DNA from: Sinosporangium siamense
GTDB taxonomy: Bacteria > Actinomycetota > Actinomycetes > Streptosporangiales > Streptosporangiaceae
DNA: 64,000 nt
Direction of reading: 5' to 3'
Assembly (NCBI RefSeq): GCF_016863435.1
Contig: NZ_BOOW01000007.1
Location: 248,001-312,000 of the forward strand
Position 1 is the first letter of the stretch; every line of letters begins with the position of its first letter. Shown here in pieces: positions 50,454 to 59,362 of the stretch. A program made the translations under genes and the position numbers. Below the pieces are notes generated by a model. It worked only from the letters and a program-made list of their open reading frames with translations. It ran no database searches and was not told where the DNA came from.

Positions 50454-50480
50454 CCCGCCCGGATATGCCCGGGGGGCGGG
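50454..50480. terminator. Terminator-like hairpin between convergent genes
   Basis: CCCGCCC at 50454-50460 pairs with GGGCGGG at 50474-50480, followed on the plus strand by GAAAAC rather than T residues. It separates the DUF5719 and zincin-like genes. Confidence 0.55.
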
Positions 50481-50511
50481 GAAAACTAACCTGCGGCCCG
50501 CGCCGCGGGCG

Positions 50512-50973
50512 TCAGTGGCGCTCGTCGTAGCCCGGGTCGACCGTCTCGGGAGACAGCCCGAGCAGGCCCGCGACCTGCTCGACGACCGTGTCGTGCACCA
50601 GCGCGCCGAGCGTCTCGCGGTCGCGGGCCCTGGCCTCCAGCGGGCGGCGGTAGACGACGATCACGGCGGGGGTCTTGCCGCGCGCCTCCTGGGCGCGGCC
50701 GAACGGGATCGGGTCGGACCCCGCGCGGGGTCCGTCGCCGAGCTCGCTCAGCGGGGGGACCTCCTCGACGGAGAACTCCACCGCCGAGAGTTCGTTGCCC
50801 CAGCGGGACCTGAGCCGGTCGACCGCGTCGAGCACGAGATCGTCGAAACGCTCGCCCCGCGAGCGGGCGATCGGCACGTGGGAGGGGGCGATCGGCCCGC
50901 GCAGGCCACGGCCATGCCGGTCCCGACGACGGGGGCCATGAGGGCGGGAGGATCCGCCGGGTACCGAACTCAC
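50512..50973 (-). CDS. Zincin-like metallopeptidase family protein, degenerate motif
   Basis: A 153-residue protein of the small zincin-like family (PF06262 type) whose mycobacterial relative sits in the same place after whiB. The fold landmarks are FDDLVLDAVDRLR, VEFSVEEVPPL, IVVYRRPLE and LVHDTVVEQVAGLLGL. In the classical family the last helix carries HExxH; here it reads HDTVVEQ (His127, Asp128, Glu132), so zinc binding is questionable. The N-terminal 40 residues are Arg/Pro-rich. The start is GTG 50973. It faces the DUF5719 gene and is divergent from DUF3499. Confidence 0.8.
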   Translation of the reverse strand: MSSVPGGSSRPHGPRRRDRHGRGLRGPIAPSHVPIARSRGERFDDLVLDAVDRLRSRWGNELSAVEFSVEEVPPLSELGDGPRAGSDPIPFGRAQEARGKTPAVIVVYRRPLEARARDRETLGALVHDTVVEQVAGLLGLSPETVDPGYDERH

Positions 50974-51316
50974 AGCGCAAGTCTAGAAGCGGGGGCGGGG
51001 GCGGGGAGTTCGCACCTGGTGCGAGCCTTGTCCACGGCAGCGCACTATCCGGTTTGATAGCGGTTAATGGGCCTTTTTAACCTCATCCTGTGACTTGCTG
51101 GCAATCCTGCCGCCGGGCGGGCCCGCCGGCCGTACTCCGTGGCCCGGATGCCCTTGTGAGGCGGAAAATGCTTGGCGGGGCCTGTGTGACAGGTGAGAAC
51201 CTGTGGGGATTCGGAGTGCCGGCGAACTAGCGGCAGCATGTCCGAATTGCGATGACACGCTCTTTAAGAGCGCTCAGGTAGTGGCGCCTTGGACGCTTAA
51301 CGGATACGGTCCCTCC
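50974..51316. other. Divergent intergenic region with inverted repeats
   Basis: The 343 bases between the zincin-like and DUF3499 genes hold no gene. TCGCACC-T-GGTGCGA at 51010-51024 is a near-perfect palindrome, and GGTTAA/TTAACC at 51062-51082 forms a second inverted repeat in an AT-rich patch. Either may be an operator. Confidence 0.4.
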
Positions 51317-51685
51317 GTGAGCCCCGTCCGACGCTGTTCCCGCACCGCATGCTCTTCGCCTGCCGTCTTCACGCTCACGTACGTTTACGCCGACTCGACC
51401 GCAGTCCTTGGCCCATTGGCGACGTACGCCGAGCCGCACTGCTACGACCTGTGTGCCGAACATGCCGAAAGACTCACCGCGCCCCGGGGATGGGAGGTCG
51501 TCCGGCTTCCCACCGAGGGTGGCCAGCCCAGCACCGACGACCTTGAGGCCTTGGCCAACGCCGTGCGTGAGGCGGCGCGGCCCGCTCCCGGCTCCGGCAC
51601 CGAGCCGGTCGGGCAGGGAGTCGAGGTCGGCCGGCGCGGCCACCTGCGCGTGCTCCGATCGGCCCAGACACAACCCGAGCGCTGA
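51317..51685 (+). CDS. DUF3499 family protein
   Basis: A 122-residue protein matching the actinobacterial DUF3499 family (mycobacterial Rv3258c type). It begins with a zinc-ribbon-like pair (RRCSRTAC), then FTLTYVYADSTAVLGPLAT, EPHCYDLCAEHAERLTAPRGW, giving four Cys plus His ligands. The last 50 residues are variable and charged. Function is unknown, but the gene is almost always found between whiB and phosphomannomutase. GTG 51317 is chosen because the family starts just before the first Cys; the frame is open from 51203. Confidence 0.88.
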   Translation: MSPVRRCSRTACSSPAVFTLTYVYADSTAVLGPLATYAEPHCYDLCAEHAERLTAPRGWEVVRLPTEGGQPSTDDLEALANAVREAARPAPGSGTEPVGQGVEVGRRGHLRVLRSAQTQPER

Positions 51686-51911
51686 CAACCGTGACCGTCC
51701 GTGCCCGCCGCGAGCGCTTCGGCGACTCGCCGTGACGTCATGACCACCTGCCGCCCCCCGGCGGCCGACCACCGACCGGCCCGACCATGACCACCCGCGG
51801 CCAGCGGGCGCCCCGGCCCACCGGGCGTCCGCCGTAGGCGTGCGCCCCGACCGGGAACGTGCCAATCCCCGCCGAGGGGCACCTGCCCACCACCCCGTAC
51901 GGCAGGAGCCC

Positions 51912-52063
51912 GCTTACCGCGCCCCTCCAAGGAGCGCCTGCCCGCCGCACTCCCCGGGGCGGGCATCTGCTTAAGCAGCCCTTCCGGCGGGCATGTCGCT
52001 TACCAACCCCCCCTTCGGGGCGCGCGGGAGGGCGCGCTGCTTACCGCCCCCTTCGGGAGGCGG
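51912..52063. repeat. Cluster of hairpin cassettes with UUCG loops
   Basis: The word GCTTA recurs at 51912, 51969, 51998 and 52039, each followed by a short C-rich/G-rich hairpin. The last has arms CCGCCCCC (52044-52051) and GGAGGCGG (52056-52063) around TTCG; another is CCCCTTCGGGG near 52010. They fill the end of the 441-base gap 51686-52126 before phosphomannomutase. I see no gene in the rest of that gap. Confidence 0.65.
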
Positions 52064-52126
52064 CAGGGACCCCGCACGCAGTAGGCTCAGGTGACCGATG
52101 GAAAACGACCTGAGGGCGGAGCTGGA

Positions 52127-53485
52127 GTGGGCGATCTCGCCAAGATCTTCAAGGCATACGACATTCGCGGCGTCGTGCCCGACGAGCTTAACGAGAGTCT
52201 CGCCGAGGCGATCGGGACCGCGTTCGTCGAGGTCACGGGGGCCGCGTCAGTGGTCGTCGCCTACGACATGCGCGCCTCGTCGCCCGGGCTCGCCGCCGCC
52301 TTCGCCCGCGGCGCCGGCGCCGCCGGTGCGCATGTGATCGACGCGGGCCTCGGGTCGACCGACCTGCTCTACTATGCGAGCGGCTCGCTAGGGCTGCCCG
52401 GCGCGATGTTCACCGCCAGCCACAACCCCGCGCAATACAACGGGATGAAGCTCTGCCGGGCAAATGCCGTCCCCATCGGCATCGACAGCGGTCTCGCCGA
52501 GATCCGCGACAGGGCGGCCGAGCTGCTCGCGTCCGGGGCCAAGCCGCCGGCCGTGGGGCAGGCCGAGGTGGAGCGGCGCGACCTGCTGCAAGGTTATGCC
52601 GACCACCTGCGCACGCTGGTCGACCTGTCCGGCATGAGGCCGCTCAAGGTGGTCGTCGACGCGGGCAACGGCATGGGCGGCCACACGGTCCCGGTCGTGT
52701 TCGACGGGCTCCCCGTCGAGCTGACCCCGCTCTTCTTCGAGCTCGACGGCACCTTCCCCAACCACGAGGCCAACCCCATCGAGCCGGAGAACCTCCGCGA
52801 CCTGCAGAAGGCGGTCGTGGCGGCGGGGGCCGACCTCGGGCTGGCCTTCGACGGCGACGCCGACCGGTGCTGGGTGATCGACGAGCGCGGTGAGTCGGTC
52901 TCGCCGTCCACGATCACCGCCCTGGTCGCCACGCGCGAGCTGGCCAAGCACCCCGGTGCGACGATCATCCACAACCTGATCACCTCCGCGGCGGTGCCCG
53001 AGATCGTCTCCGAGCAGGGCGGCGAGCCGGTGCGCACCCGCGTCGGCCACTCGTTCATCAAGGCGGAGATGGCCCGCACGGGCGCCGTCTTCGGCGGTGA
53101 GCACTCCGCGCACTACTACTTCAGGGACTTCTGGTTCGCCGACTCGGGCATGCTGGCCGCTCTGCACGTGCTGGCCGCGCTTGGCGAGCAGGAGCGGCCG
53201 CTGTCGGAGCTGCTGGCCGACTTCACCCGCTACAGTGCCTCCGGTGAGATCAACAGCCGGGTCGACGACCAGGCCGCGGCGCTGACCAGGGTGCGTGACG
53301 CCTTTTCGGGGCGCGACGGCGTGACCTTCGACGAGCTCGACGGTCTGACCGTGCGCGGGTCCGGCTGGTGGTTCAACCTGCGCCCCTCCAACACCGAGCC
53401 GCTCTTGCGGCTCAACGCCGAGGCGGCCGACGAGCAGATGACGGCCGGGATCCGCGACGAGGTCCTGGCCGTGGTGAGGAGCTGA
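52127..53485 (+). CDS. manB: Phosphomannomutase/phosphoglucomutase
   Basis: A 452-residue alpha-D-phosphohexomutase that interconverts mannose-6-phosphate and mannose-1-phosphate. All family motifs are present: the phosphoserine loop TASHNP with Ser98, the Mg site DGDADR (Asp242, 244, 246), the sugar-specificity loop [10 protein letters not shown] and the phosphate-binding RPSNTEP. The N-terminus FKAYDIRG is also canonical. GTG 52127 has GGAG upstream; an earlier in-frame start at 52091 would add 12 residues unlike the family. It leads an operon with the Trm112-like and isomerase genes and feeds the sugar-nucleotide synthase at 34721. Confidence 0.95.
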   Translation: MGDLAKIFKAYDIRGVVPDELNESLAEAIGTAFVEVTGAASVVVAYDMRASSPGLAAAFARGAGAAGAHVIDAGLGSTDLLYYASGSLGLPGAMFTASHNPAQYNGMKLCRANAVPIGIDSGLAEIRDRAAELLASGAKPPAVGQAEVERRDLLQGYADHLRTLVDLSGMRPLKVVVDAGNGMGGHTVPVVFDGLPVELTPLFFELDGTFPNHEANPIEPENLRDLQKAVVAAGADLGLAFDGDADRCWVIDERGESVSPSTITALVATRELAKHPGATIIHNLITSAAVPEIVSEQGGEPVRTRVGHSFIKAEMARTGAVFGGEHSAHYYFRDFWFADSGMLAALHVLAALGEQERPLSELLADFTRYSASGEINSRVDDQAAALTRVRDAFSGRDGVTFDELDGLTVRGSGWWFNLRPSNTEPLLRLNAEAADEQMTAGIRDEVLAVVRS

Positions 53486-53487
53486 GC

Positions 53488-53664
53488 ATGAAGATCGACA
53501 ATTGGCTGCTGGAGATCCTGGCCTGCCCGGCCTGCAAGGCTCCGCTGCGCGCCGAGACCGAGGCGGACGAGCTTGTCTGCACCTCCGATTCATGCGGCCT
53601 GATCTATCCGGTGCGGGATGACATTCCCGTGCTGCTGGTGGACGAGGCGCGCAAGAGCGCCTGA
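53488..53664 (+). CDS. Trm112-like zinc-binding protein
   Basis: A 58-residue protein of the Trm112/YcaR type. Four cysteines (Cys13, 16, 31, 36) form a zinc ribbon, and the [14 protein letters not shown] and [14 protein letters not shown] blocks are typical. Eukaryotic Trm112 activates methyltransferases; bacterial roles are unclear. Its ATG lies three bases after the phosphomannomutase stop, with GAGGAG seven bases upstream, and the next gene begins four bases after its end, so it is in the middle of a tight operon. Confidence 0.92.
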   Translation: MKIDNWLLEILACPACKAPLRAETEADELVCTSDSCGLIYPVRDDIPVLLVDEARKSA

Positions 53665-53667
53665 TCC

Positions 53668-54783
53668 GTGTCCGCCTTCACTTTCGACGCCGACCTGCTC
53701 GACAACCAGGAGCACCTGGTCTCAGGTGACCCGTCGGGCATGTTGCGCGCGGTCGCCTCGTCGGCCGCGCAGGTGCGCGTGTCCTACCGCGCCTCGGTCG
53801 ACGCGGGGCTGTCCCGTCTGGCCGGCGAGGGCCGGCCGAGGGCCGTCGTCGTGGCGGGCATGGGCGGGTCGGGCATCGCGGGCGACGTGATGGCGGCGGT
53901 CTGCGGCCCGGGCGCCGCGCTCCCGATCGTCACCGTGCGCTCGCACCGCCTGCCCGGCTGGGTGGGCGCCGCCGACCTGGTGATCGCCGTGTCCTGCTCG
54001 GGCCGCACGGAGGAGACTCTGTCGGCCGCCACCGAGGCGGTGCGCCGCGGCTCCCGGCTGCTCGCGGTCGGCGGGGCCAAGTCGCCCCTCGCCGAGGTGG
54101 CGCGGCAGGCGCGGGGCCTGTTCGTGCCGGTCGCCACGACGGGGCAACCGCGGGCCAACCTGTGGGCCTTGTCGGTGCCGCTGGTCGTGGCCGCCGCCGC
54201 CCTCGGGCTGGCCGAGGCGGAGGAGAAGAACTTCGAGGACACCGCGAGGAGCCTGGAGGACATCGCGCACCGGTGCCGGCCGGGAAGCGAGTCGTTCATC
54301 AACCCCGGCAAGACCCTGGCCGCCGAGTTGGCGGGCAGTGTGCCGACGATCTGGGGTTCATCGCCTCTGGCGGCGGTCGCGGCCTACCGCCTGGCCTGCC
54401 AGCTCAACGAGAACGCCAAATATCCAGCCATCTGGGGCGAGATCCCGGAGGCGGGGCACAACCAGGTGATGGCCCTTGAGGGCCCGCTCGCCGGGCGCGA
54501 CATCTTCGCCGACGAGGAGACCGCCGCCCTGCGGGTGCTCGTCTTCCGCGACACCGATGAGCACCCGAGGGTCGCCAAGCAGCGCGAGGCGGCCCTGCGG
54601 CTCGCCCACGACCGGGGCGTGCGCACCAGCGAGATGGTGGCCCAGGGGGTGCACCCGCTGGAGCGGCTCGCCTCGCTGATCGAGGTCAGCGACTACGCGA
54701 GTGTCTACCTCGCCCTCGGATATGGCATCGATCCCACTCCGGTCGCCTCCATCTCCGAGATCAAGGCGCGAATATCTCACTGA
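53668..54783 (+). CDS. SIS-domain phosphoglucose/phosphomannose isomerase
   Basis: A 371-residue isomerase with two SIS domains. The first has VVAGMGGSGIAGDV and VSCSGRTEETLSA, which bind the sugar phosphate; the C-terminal half contains NENAKYPAIWGEIPEAGHNQV with the catalytic Glu/His region. Its relatives interconvert fructose-6-phosphate with glucose-6-phosphate and mannose-6-phosphate, giving the substrate of the preceding mutase. GTG 53668 starts three bases after the stop of the Trm112-like gene. A 9-base-pair hairpin follows the gene. Confidence 0.92.
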   Translation: MSAFTFDADLLDNQEHLVSGDPSGMLRAVASSAAQVRVSYRASVDAGLSRLAGEGRPRAVVVAGMGGSGIAGDVMAAVCGPGAALPIVTVRSHRLPGWVGAADLVIAVSCSGRTEETLSAATEAVRRGSRLLAVGGAKSPLAEVARQARGLFVPVATTGQPRANLWALSVPLVVAAAALGLAEAEEKNFEDTARSLEDIAHRCRPGSESFINPGKTLAAELAGSVPTIWGSSPLAAVAAYRLACQLNENAKYPAIWGEIPEAGHNQVMALEGPLAGRDIFADEETAALRVLVFRDTDEHPRVAKQREAALRLAHDRGVRTSEMVAQGVHPLERLASLIEVSDYASVYLALGYGIDPTPVASISEIKARISH

Positions 54784-54799
54784 TCCCGCGTGACAGGAG

Positions 54800-54831
54800 G
54801 CCGCTCCCCTAAAATCCGTCGAGGGAGCGGC
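54800..54831 (+). terminator. Terminator-like hairpin after isomerase gene
   Basis: GCCGCTCCC at 54800-54808 pairs perfectly with GGGAGCGGC at 54823-54831 around a 14-base AT-rich loop. No T-run follows. It may end the manB operon or act in the leader of the CDF gene. Confidence 0.6.
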
Positions 54832-54886
54832 TCGCGGGTGCCGCACCCGCCAACAGGCCATCTCGGCCCACGAGTGGAGACGTGCG

Positions 54887-55837
54887 ATGAGCGCAGGCGG
54901 CGGCACCAAGGCGATCGTCGCGGCCCTGGCCGCCAACCTCTCCATCGCCGCGGCCAAGTTCGTCGCCTTTGTCTTCACACAGTCCTCGTCCATGCTGGCC
55001 GAGTCCGTGCACTCGGTGGCCGACTCGGGCAACCAGGCGCTGCTGCTCCTCGGGGCCAAACGCGCCAAAAGGGAGCGCACCCCCGAGCACCCCTTCGGCT
55101 ACGGCCGCGAGCGTTACTTCTACGCGTTCGTCGTCGCCGTGGTGCTCTTCACCATCGGCGCGCTCTTCTCGCTCTACGAGGGTGTGCACAAATATCAGCA
55201 CCCCGAGCCGATCAGCTCGCCCATTTGGGCCTTCGGGGTGCTCATCTTCGCGATCATCGCGGAGATCTTCTCCTTCCGCACCGCGATCAAGGAGTCCAAC
55301 CTGGTCAGGGGCGACCAGTCCTGGTGGTCCTTCATCCGCAGGTCCAAGTCGCCCGAGCTGCCCGTCGTCCTGCTTGAGGACCTCGGCGCCCTGCTCGGCC
55401 TCGTCTTCGCCCTTTTCGGCGTCAGCATGGCGGTCGTCACCGGCGACGGCAGGTGGGACGCCGTCGGCACGCTGATGATCGGCGTGCTCCTGGCCGCCAT
55501 CGCGGTCGTCCTGGCCCTTGAGACCAAGTCGCTGCTCATCGGCGAGAGCGCCGGCCCCGACGTCGAGCGCCGCATCGTCGGCGCGCTCACCGGCGGCCCC
55601 GAGGTGCCCCGCGTCATCCACCTGCGCACCCTGCACCTCGGGCCCGAGGAGCTCCTGGTCGCGGCCAAGATCGAGGTGGCCCACGACGATTCGGCGGCCG
55701 AGATCGCCCGCGGCATCGACGCCGCCGAGCGGCGCGTGCGGGCGGCCGTGCCCATCGCCCGCGTGATCTACCTCGAGCCCGACCTTTACCGGGAGGCCGC
55801 GCCGGTCGACGCGACCCCCGACGGCACCCCGGCCTGA
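54887..55837 (+). CDS. Cation diffusion facilitator family transporter
   Basis: A 316-residue metal exporter with six predicted helices. The first metal site is in ESVHSVADSGNQ (His42, Asp46). The matching position in the fifth helix reads LLEDLGALLG, with acidic residues where classical zinc exporters have His and Asp, so the metal may differ (this subgroup is often linked to Mn, Fe or broader specificity). The C-terminal cytoplasmic domain (RVIHLRTLHLGPEELLV) is the usual CDF regulatory fold. ATG 54887 is the start. The gene between the isomerase and sahH is conserved in Streptomyces as well. Confidence 0.9.
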   Translation: MSAGGGTKAIVAALAANLSIAAAKFVAFVFTQSSSMLAESVHSVADSGNQALLLLGAKRAKRERTPEHPFGYGRERYFYAFVVAVVLFTIGALFSLYEGVHKYQHPEPISSPIWAFGVLIFAIIAEIFSFRTAIKESNLVRGDQSWWSFIRRSKSPELPVVLLEDLGALLGLVFALFGVSMAVVTGDGRWDAVGTLMIGVLLAAIAVVLALETKSLLIGESAGPDVERRIVGALTGGPEVPRVIHLRTLHLGPEELLVAAKIEVAHDDSAAEIARGIDAAERRVRAAVPIARVIYLEPDLYREAAPVDATPDGTPA

Positions 55838-55856
55838 CCTCCGGGGGGATAAGGCG

Positions 55857-55882
55857 CGGCGGGCCCTTGACGTTGCCCGCCG
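55857..55882. terminator. Terminator-like hairpin between CDF and MerR genes
   Basis: CGGCGGGC at 55857-55864 pairs perfectly with GCCCGCCG at 55875-55882 around a 10-base loop, between two convergent genes. Confidence 0.65.
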
Positions 55883-55930
55883 GAGGCACAGGCACCGCGA
55901 TTGGCTCATGCCGTACCCCGCCGGCATTGG

Positions 55931-56275
55931 TCAGCGGCGTTCGCCCCGGAGCAGGCGCAGGGCCTTTTCCTTCTCGAAGTCCAGGGCCCGGCGAGGGGCC
56001 TGGAGGCGGCCGATGCGCAGGCCGAGATCGCGCACGGCCTGGCCGACGGCCGGTTCGGCCAGGGCGCGCAGGGCGAAGGCCAGCTCGGCCGGGGAGGCGT
56101 CGAACCGGCGTTCCAGCTCCAGGCCGGCGGCGACGGCGGCGATCTCCTCGTCGCCGAACCGGCGGTGCGCCCCGCGCTCGCGCACCGGTGGCAGCAGACC
56201 CAACTCCTCGCGGTAGCGGAGCATCCTCGGGGACATGCCAAGTCGCTTCGCCGCTTCAGTGATGCGCATTCTCAC
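55931..56275 (-). CDS. MerR family transcriptional regulator
   Basis: A 114-residue regulator. The winged helix-turn-helix is ITEAAKRLGMSPRMLRYREELGLLPP, with a wing ending HRRFGDEEI, then a long helix for dimerisation. It has no cysteines, so it is not a metal or redox sensor of the usual kind, and there is no room for an effector domain. It is divergent from sahH with a 188-base gap, so it may control sahH and itself; this pairing occurs in other actinomycetes. ATG 56275 is assumed; a second Met three codons on is possible. Confidence 0.9.
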   Translation of the reverse strand: MRMRITEAAKRLGMSPRMLRYREELGLLPPVRERGAHRRFGDEEIAAVAAGLELERRFDASPAELAFALRALAEPAVGQAVRDLGLRIGRLQAPRRALDFEKEKALRLLRGERR

Positions 56276-56368
56276 ATTCTTACGTGAGATTTGGCCTCGT
56301 CAATATGCGTGCACCGTGGACCCCCGCCTACACTCCATGGTGACCACTGAGCTTTTGGACCTCCTGGG

Positions 56369-56428
56369 CAGGTGTGCGCGTGAGCCGCGGCCGACGTGGC
56401 GAGGGGTTTCGCCCTGATCACGCACCTG
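56369..56428 (+). promoter_or_regulatory. Structured leader of sahH
   Basis: CAGGTG (56369-56374) and CGTGA (56379-56383), separated by a 4-base bulge, pair with TCACG (56418-56422) and CACCTG (56423-56428), giving 11 base pairs. Inside lies a second hairpin, GGCGA (56398-56402) with TCGCC (56409-56413). The structure ends 35 bases before the sahH ATG. It could be a cis-acting RNA element. I do not recognise the SAH riboswitch consensus in it. Confidence 0.5.
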
Positions 56429-56463
56429 GAGGGAAGCTCGTTTCCGCGATGTAGGGGACTCAC

Positions 56464-57891
56464 ATGGACTTCAAGGTCGCCGACCTTTCCCTTGCGGCCT
56501 TCGGGCGCAAAGAGATCCAGCTCGCCGAGCACGAGATGCCGGGCCTGATGGCGGTGCGCAAGGAATACGCGGCGGTCCAGCCCCTCAGGGGCGCGAAGAT
56601 CATGGGCTCGCTGCACATGACCATCCAGACCGCGGTGCTCATCGAGACGCTGGTCGCGCTCGGTGCCGAGGTGCGCTGGGTGAGCTGCAACATCTTCTCC
56701 ACCCAGGACCACGCCGCCGCCGCGGTCGTCGTCGGCCCGAACGGCACGGTCGACAACCCGCAGGGTGTGCCGGTCTTCGCCTGGAAGGGCGAGACGCTGG
56801 AGGAATACTGGTGGTGCACCGAGCAGGCGCTCATCTGGCCCGGCGACGAGGGTCCCAACATGATCCTCGACGACGGCGGCGACGCCACGCTGCTCGTGCA
56901 CAAGGGCGCCGAATACGAGAAGGCGGGGGCGGTTCCAAGCGCGGGCGAGGGCGACCCCGAGGAGTGGCACGTCATCATCGACCTGCTCAGCCGCACGGTC
57001 GGCCCAGAGAAGCGCTGGTCCAAGATCGCTGAGCGCATCAAGGGCGTCACCGAGGAGACCACGACCGGTGTGCACCGTCTCTACGAGATGCACAAGAACG
57101 GGCAGCTCCTGTTCCCGGCCATCAACGTCAACGACTCGGTCACCAAGTCGAAGTTCGACAACAAATACGGCTGCCGCCACTCCGTCATCGACGGTCTCAA
57201 CCGCGCCACCGACGTGCTGATCGGCGGCAAGGTCGCCGTCGTCGCGGGCTACGGCGACGTGGGCAAGGGGTGCGCCGACGCGCTCCGCGGCCAGGGCGCC
57301 CGCGTCATCGTCACCGAGATCGACCCGATCTGCGCCCTGCAGGCGGCGATGGACGGCTTCCAGGTGACCACGCTCGACGAGGTCGTCGGCATCGCCGACA
57401 TCTTCGTCAGCACGACCGGCAACTTCGACGTCATCACCGCCGACCACATGTCGAAGATGAAGCACCAGGCCATCGTGTCCAACATCGGGCACTTCGACAA
57501 CGAGATCGACATGGCCGGCCTGGCCAAGGTCCCCGGGATCGTGAAGGAAGAGGTCAAGCCGCAGGTTCACACCTGGACCTTCCCCGACGGCCACTCGATC
57601 ATCGTGCTGGCCGAGGGCCGCCTGATGAACCTCGGCTGCGCCACCGGCCACCCGTCGTTCGTCATGTCCAACTCGTTCACCAACCAGGTCATCGCCCAGA
57701 TCGAGCTGTTCACCAAGACCGATGAATACGCGATCGGCGTGCACGTGCTGCCGAAGCACCTGGACGAGAAGGTCGCGCGGCTCCACCTCGACGCGCTGGG
57801 CATCAAGCTGACCACGCTGACCAAGGCTCAGGCCGAATACATCGGTGTGGACGTCGAGGGTCCCTACAAGCCGGATCACTACCGCTACTGA
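56464..57891 (+). CDS. ahcY: Adenosylhomocysteinase (long form)
   Basis: A 475-residue S-adenosylhomocysteine hydrolase, which splits SAH to adenosine and homocysteine and keeps methylation going. Key segments are [56 protein letters not shown], the NAD site [28 protein letters not shown] and the C-terminal KPDHYRY that completes the partner's active site in the tetramer. It includes the ~40-residue insertion typical of bacterial and plant enzymes. ATG 56464 follows a structured leader. A strong terminator lies 72 bases after the stop, before a second, shorter paralog. Confidence 0.97.
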   Translation: MDFKVADLSLAAFGRKEIQLAEHEMPGLMAVRKEYAAVQPLRGAKIMGSLHMTIQTAVLIETLVALGAEVRWVSCNIFSTQDHAAAAVVVGPNGTVDNPQGVPVFAWKGETLEEYWWCTEQALIWPGDEGPNMILDDGGDATLLVHKGAEYEKAGAVPSAGEGDPEEWHVIIDLLSRTVGPEKRWSKIAERIKGVTEETTTGVHRLYEMHKNGQLLFPAINVNDSVTKSKFDNKYGCRHSVIDGLNRATDVLIGGKVAVVAGYGDVGKGCADALRGQGARVIVTEIDPICALQAAMDGFQVTTLDEVVGIADIFVSTTGNFDVITADHMSKMKHQAIVSNIGHFDNEIDMAGLAKVPGIVKEEVKPQVHTWTFPDGHSIIVLAEGRLMNLGCATGHPSFVMSNSFTNQVIAQIELFTKTDEYAIGVHVLPKHLDEKVARLHLDALGIKLTTLTKAQAEYIGVDVEGPYKPDHYRY

Positions 57892-57962
57892 GCCGGTCCG
57901 GCTCACCGATCCGCCCGGCGGGTCGTGGGGTGAGACTGGTTCACTGATCCGACAAGCTTCAT

Positions 57963-57992
57963 AAAGCGGGGGCCTGCCATGGCCCCCGCTTT
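57963..57992 (+). terminator. Strong hairpin between the two adenosylhomocysteinase genes
   Basis: AAAGCGGGGGCC at 57963-57974 pairs perfectly with its complement at 57981-57992 around TGCCAT. It ends only 18 bases before the GTG of the next gene, so it lies in that gene's leader as well as closing ahcY. Confidence 0.85.
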
Positions 57993-58010
57993 CAGCACAA
58001 GAGGAGCGAT

Positions 58011-59246
58011 GTGGACATCACGGCGGCGGGGGAGCGTCGAATAGGGTGGGCCGCCAGATCGATGCCGGTCCTGACCGCGCTCGGTGAACGTTTCGGTGTG
58101 GAACGCCCGCTCGAAGGGCTGCGGATCGCCGCCTGCCTGCACGTCACCGCGGAGACCGCCGTGCTCATGGGCACACTCCGGGCGGGCGGCGCCCAGATCT
58201 CCCTCGCGGCCTCCAACCCGCTGTCCACGCAGGACGACGTCGCCGCCGCCCTCCGCGAATACGGCGTCGACGTGCACGCCCGCGCCGGGGTCGACAGGGC
58301 TACCTACTACCGCCACATCGACGAGGCACTCGACATCGGCCCTGACCTGGTGCTCGACGACGGATGCGATCTCGTCAACACGCTGCACACCACCCGCCTC
58401 GACCTACTCGACCAGGTCACCGGCGGGTGTGAGGAGACCACGACCGGCATCATCCGGCTCAGGCAGATGGCGGCCGAGGGGGCGCTCCGCTTCCCGGTGG
58501 TGGCCGTCAACGACACGCGCACCAAGCGGATGTTCGACAATCGGTACGGCACAGGCCAGTCAACCCTGGACGGCATCATGCGGGCCACCAACGCCCTGCT
58601 GGCGGGCCGCACCATCGTCGTCGCGGGATATGGCTATTGCGGGCGGGGCGTCGCTCAACGCGCCAAAGGGCTCGGGGCCAGAGTGATCGTCACCGAAATC
58701 GATCCGGTGAAGGCGCTCGACGCCGCCCTCGAAGGCTACGACGTGCGGCCGATGGCGGACGCCGCGGTCGTCGGCGACGTCTTCATCACGGTCACGGGCA
58801 ACCGCGACGTCATCCGGGCCGAACACCTTGCCGCCATGAAGGACGGCGCGATCCTCGCCAACGCCGGCCACTTCGACGTCGAGATCGATGTGCGGGCCCT
58901 CAGTGAGATGGCGGAAGCCGTAAACCTCGGCATTCGCCCCAACACCGATGAATACGTGCTCCCCGGTGGCAGGCGTCTCCTTCTGCTCGCCGAGGGCCGT
59001 CTCGTCAACCTCACAGCCGCGGAGGGGCATCCGGCGGCCGTGATGGACATGTCGTTCTCCGCTCAGGCCCTCGCCGTGGCCTGGCTCGCCCGCGAGCGGG
59101 GCGATCTGGCGCCCGGTGTGCACGACGTGCCGGAGGAGATCGACGCCGAGGTCGCCATGCTCAAGCTCGCCGCGGCGGGCATCGGGATCGACGACCTGAC
59201 CCGGGAGCAGGAGGAATACCTGCATTCATGGCGCGTGGGCTCCTGA
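58011..59246 (+). CDS. Adenosylhomocysteinase-like protein (short, thermophile/archaeal type)
   Basis: A 411-residue member of the adenosylhomocysteinase family but of the short type known from Thermotoga and archaea. It has CLHVTAETAVLMGTL, NPLSTQDDVAAAL, EETTTGIIRLRQM, VNDTRTKRMFDNRYG, the NAD site GYGYCGRGVAQ, TGNRDVI and NAGHFDVEID. It lacks the long insertion and ends at EEYLHSWRVGS without the KPxHYRY tail. Short forms can hydrolyse SAH, and the methanogen enzyme prefers S-inosylhomocysteine, so the substrate here is open. GTG 58011 has AGAGGAG six bases upstream. The hairpin in front suggests separate control from ahcY. Confidence 0.9.
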   Translation: MDITAAGERRIGWAARSMPVLTALGERFGVERPLEGLRIAACLHVTAETAVLMGTLRAGGAQISLAASNPLSTQDDVAAALREYGVDVHARAGVDRATYYRHIDEALDIGPDLVLDDGCDLVNTLHTTRLDLLDQVTGGCEETTTGIIRLRQMAAEGALRFPVVAVNDTRTKRMFDNRYGTGQSTLDGIMRATNALLAGRTIVVAGYGYCGRGVAQRAKGLGARVIVTEIDPVKALDAALEGYDVRPMADAAVVGDVFITVTGNRDVIRAEHLAAMKDGAILANAGHFDVEIDVRALSEMAEAVNLGIRPNTDEYVLPGGRRLLLLAEGRLVNLTAAEGHPAAVMDMSFSAQALAVAWLARERGDLAPGVHDVPEEIDAEVAMLKLAAAGIGIDDLTREQEEYLHSWRVGS

Positions 59247-59362
59247 CCGTGGCTTCGCCGTACTCCGGCGGCCGGACGATGCCGCTGCAGGGACCTGATC
59301 GTTCATGCTGGGACTATGAGGGGTGTCGGCGAGGCGGCTGAACGAGGGCGGGGTGGACACGG

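Noticed and set aside
56369-56428. SAH riboswitch upstream of ahcY
   Set aside because: A structured leader is present, but I could not match the conserved SAH-riboswitch sequence blocks, so I list it only as an unassigned element.
56272-57906. 544-codon minus-strand frame
   Set aside because: Antisense to ahcY, which has every family motif.
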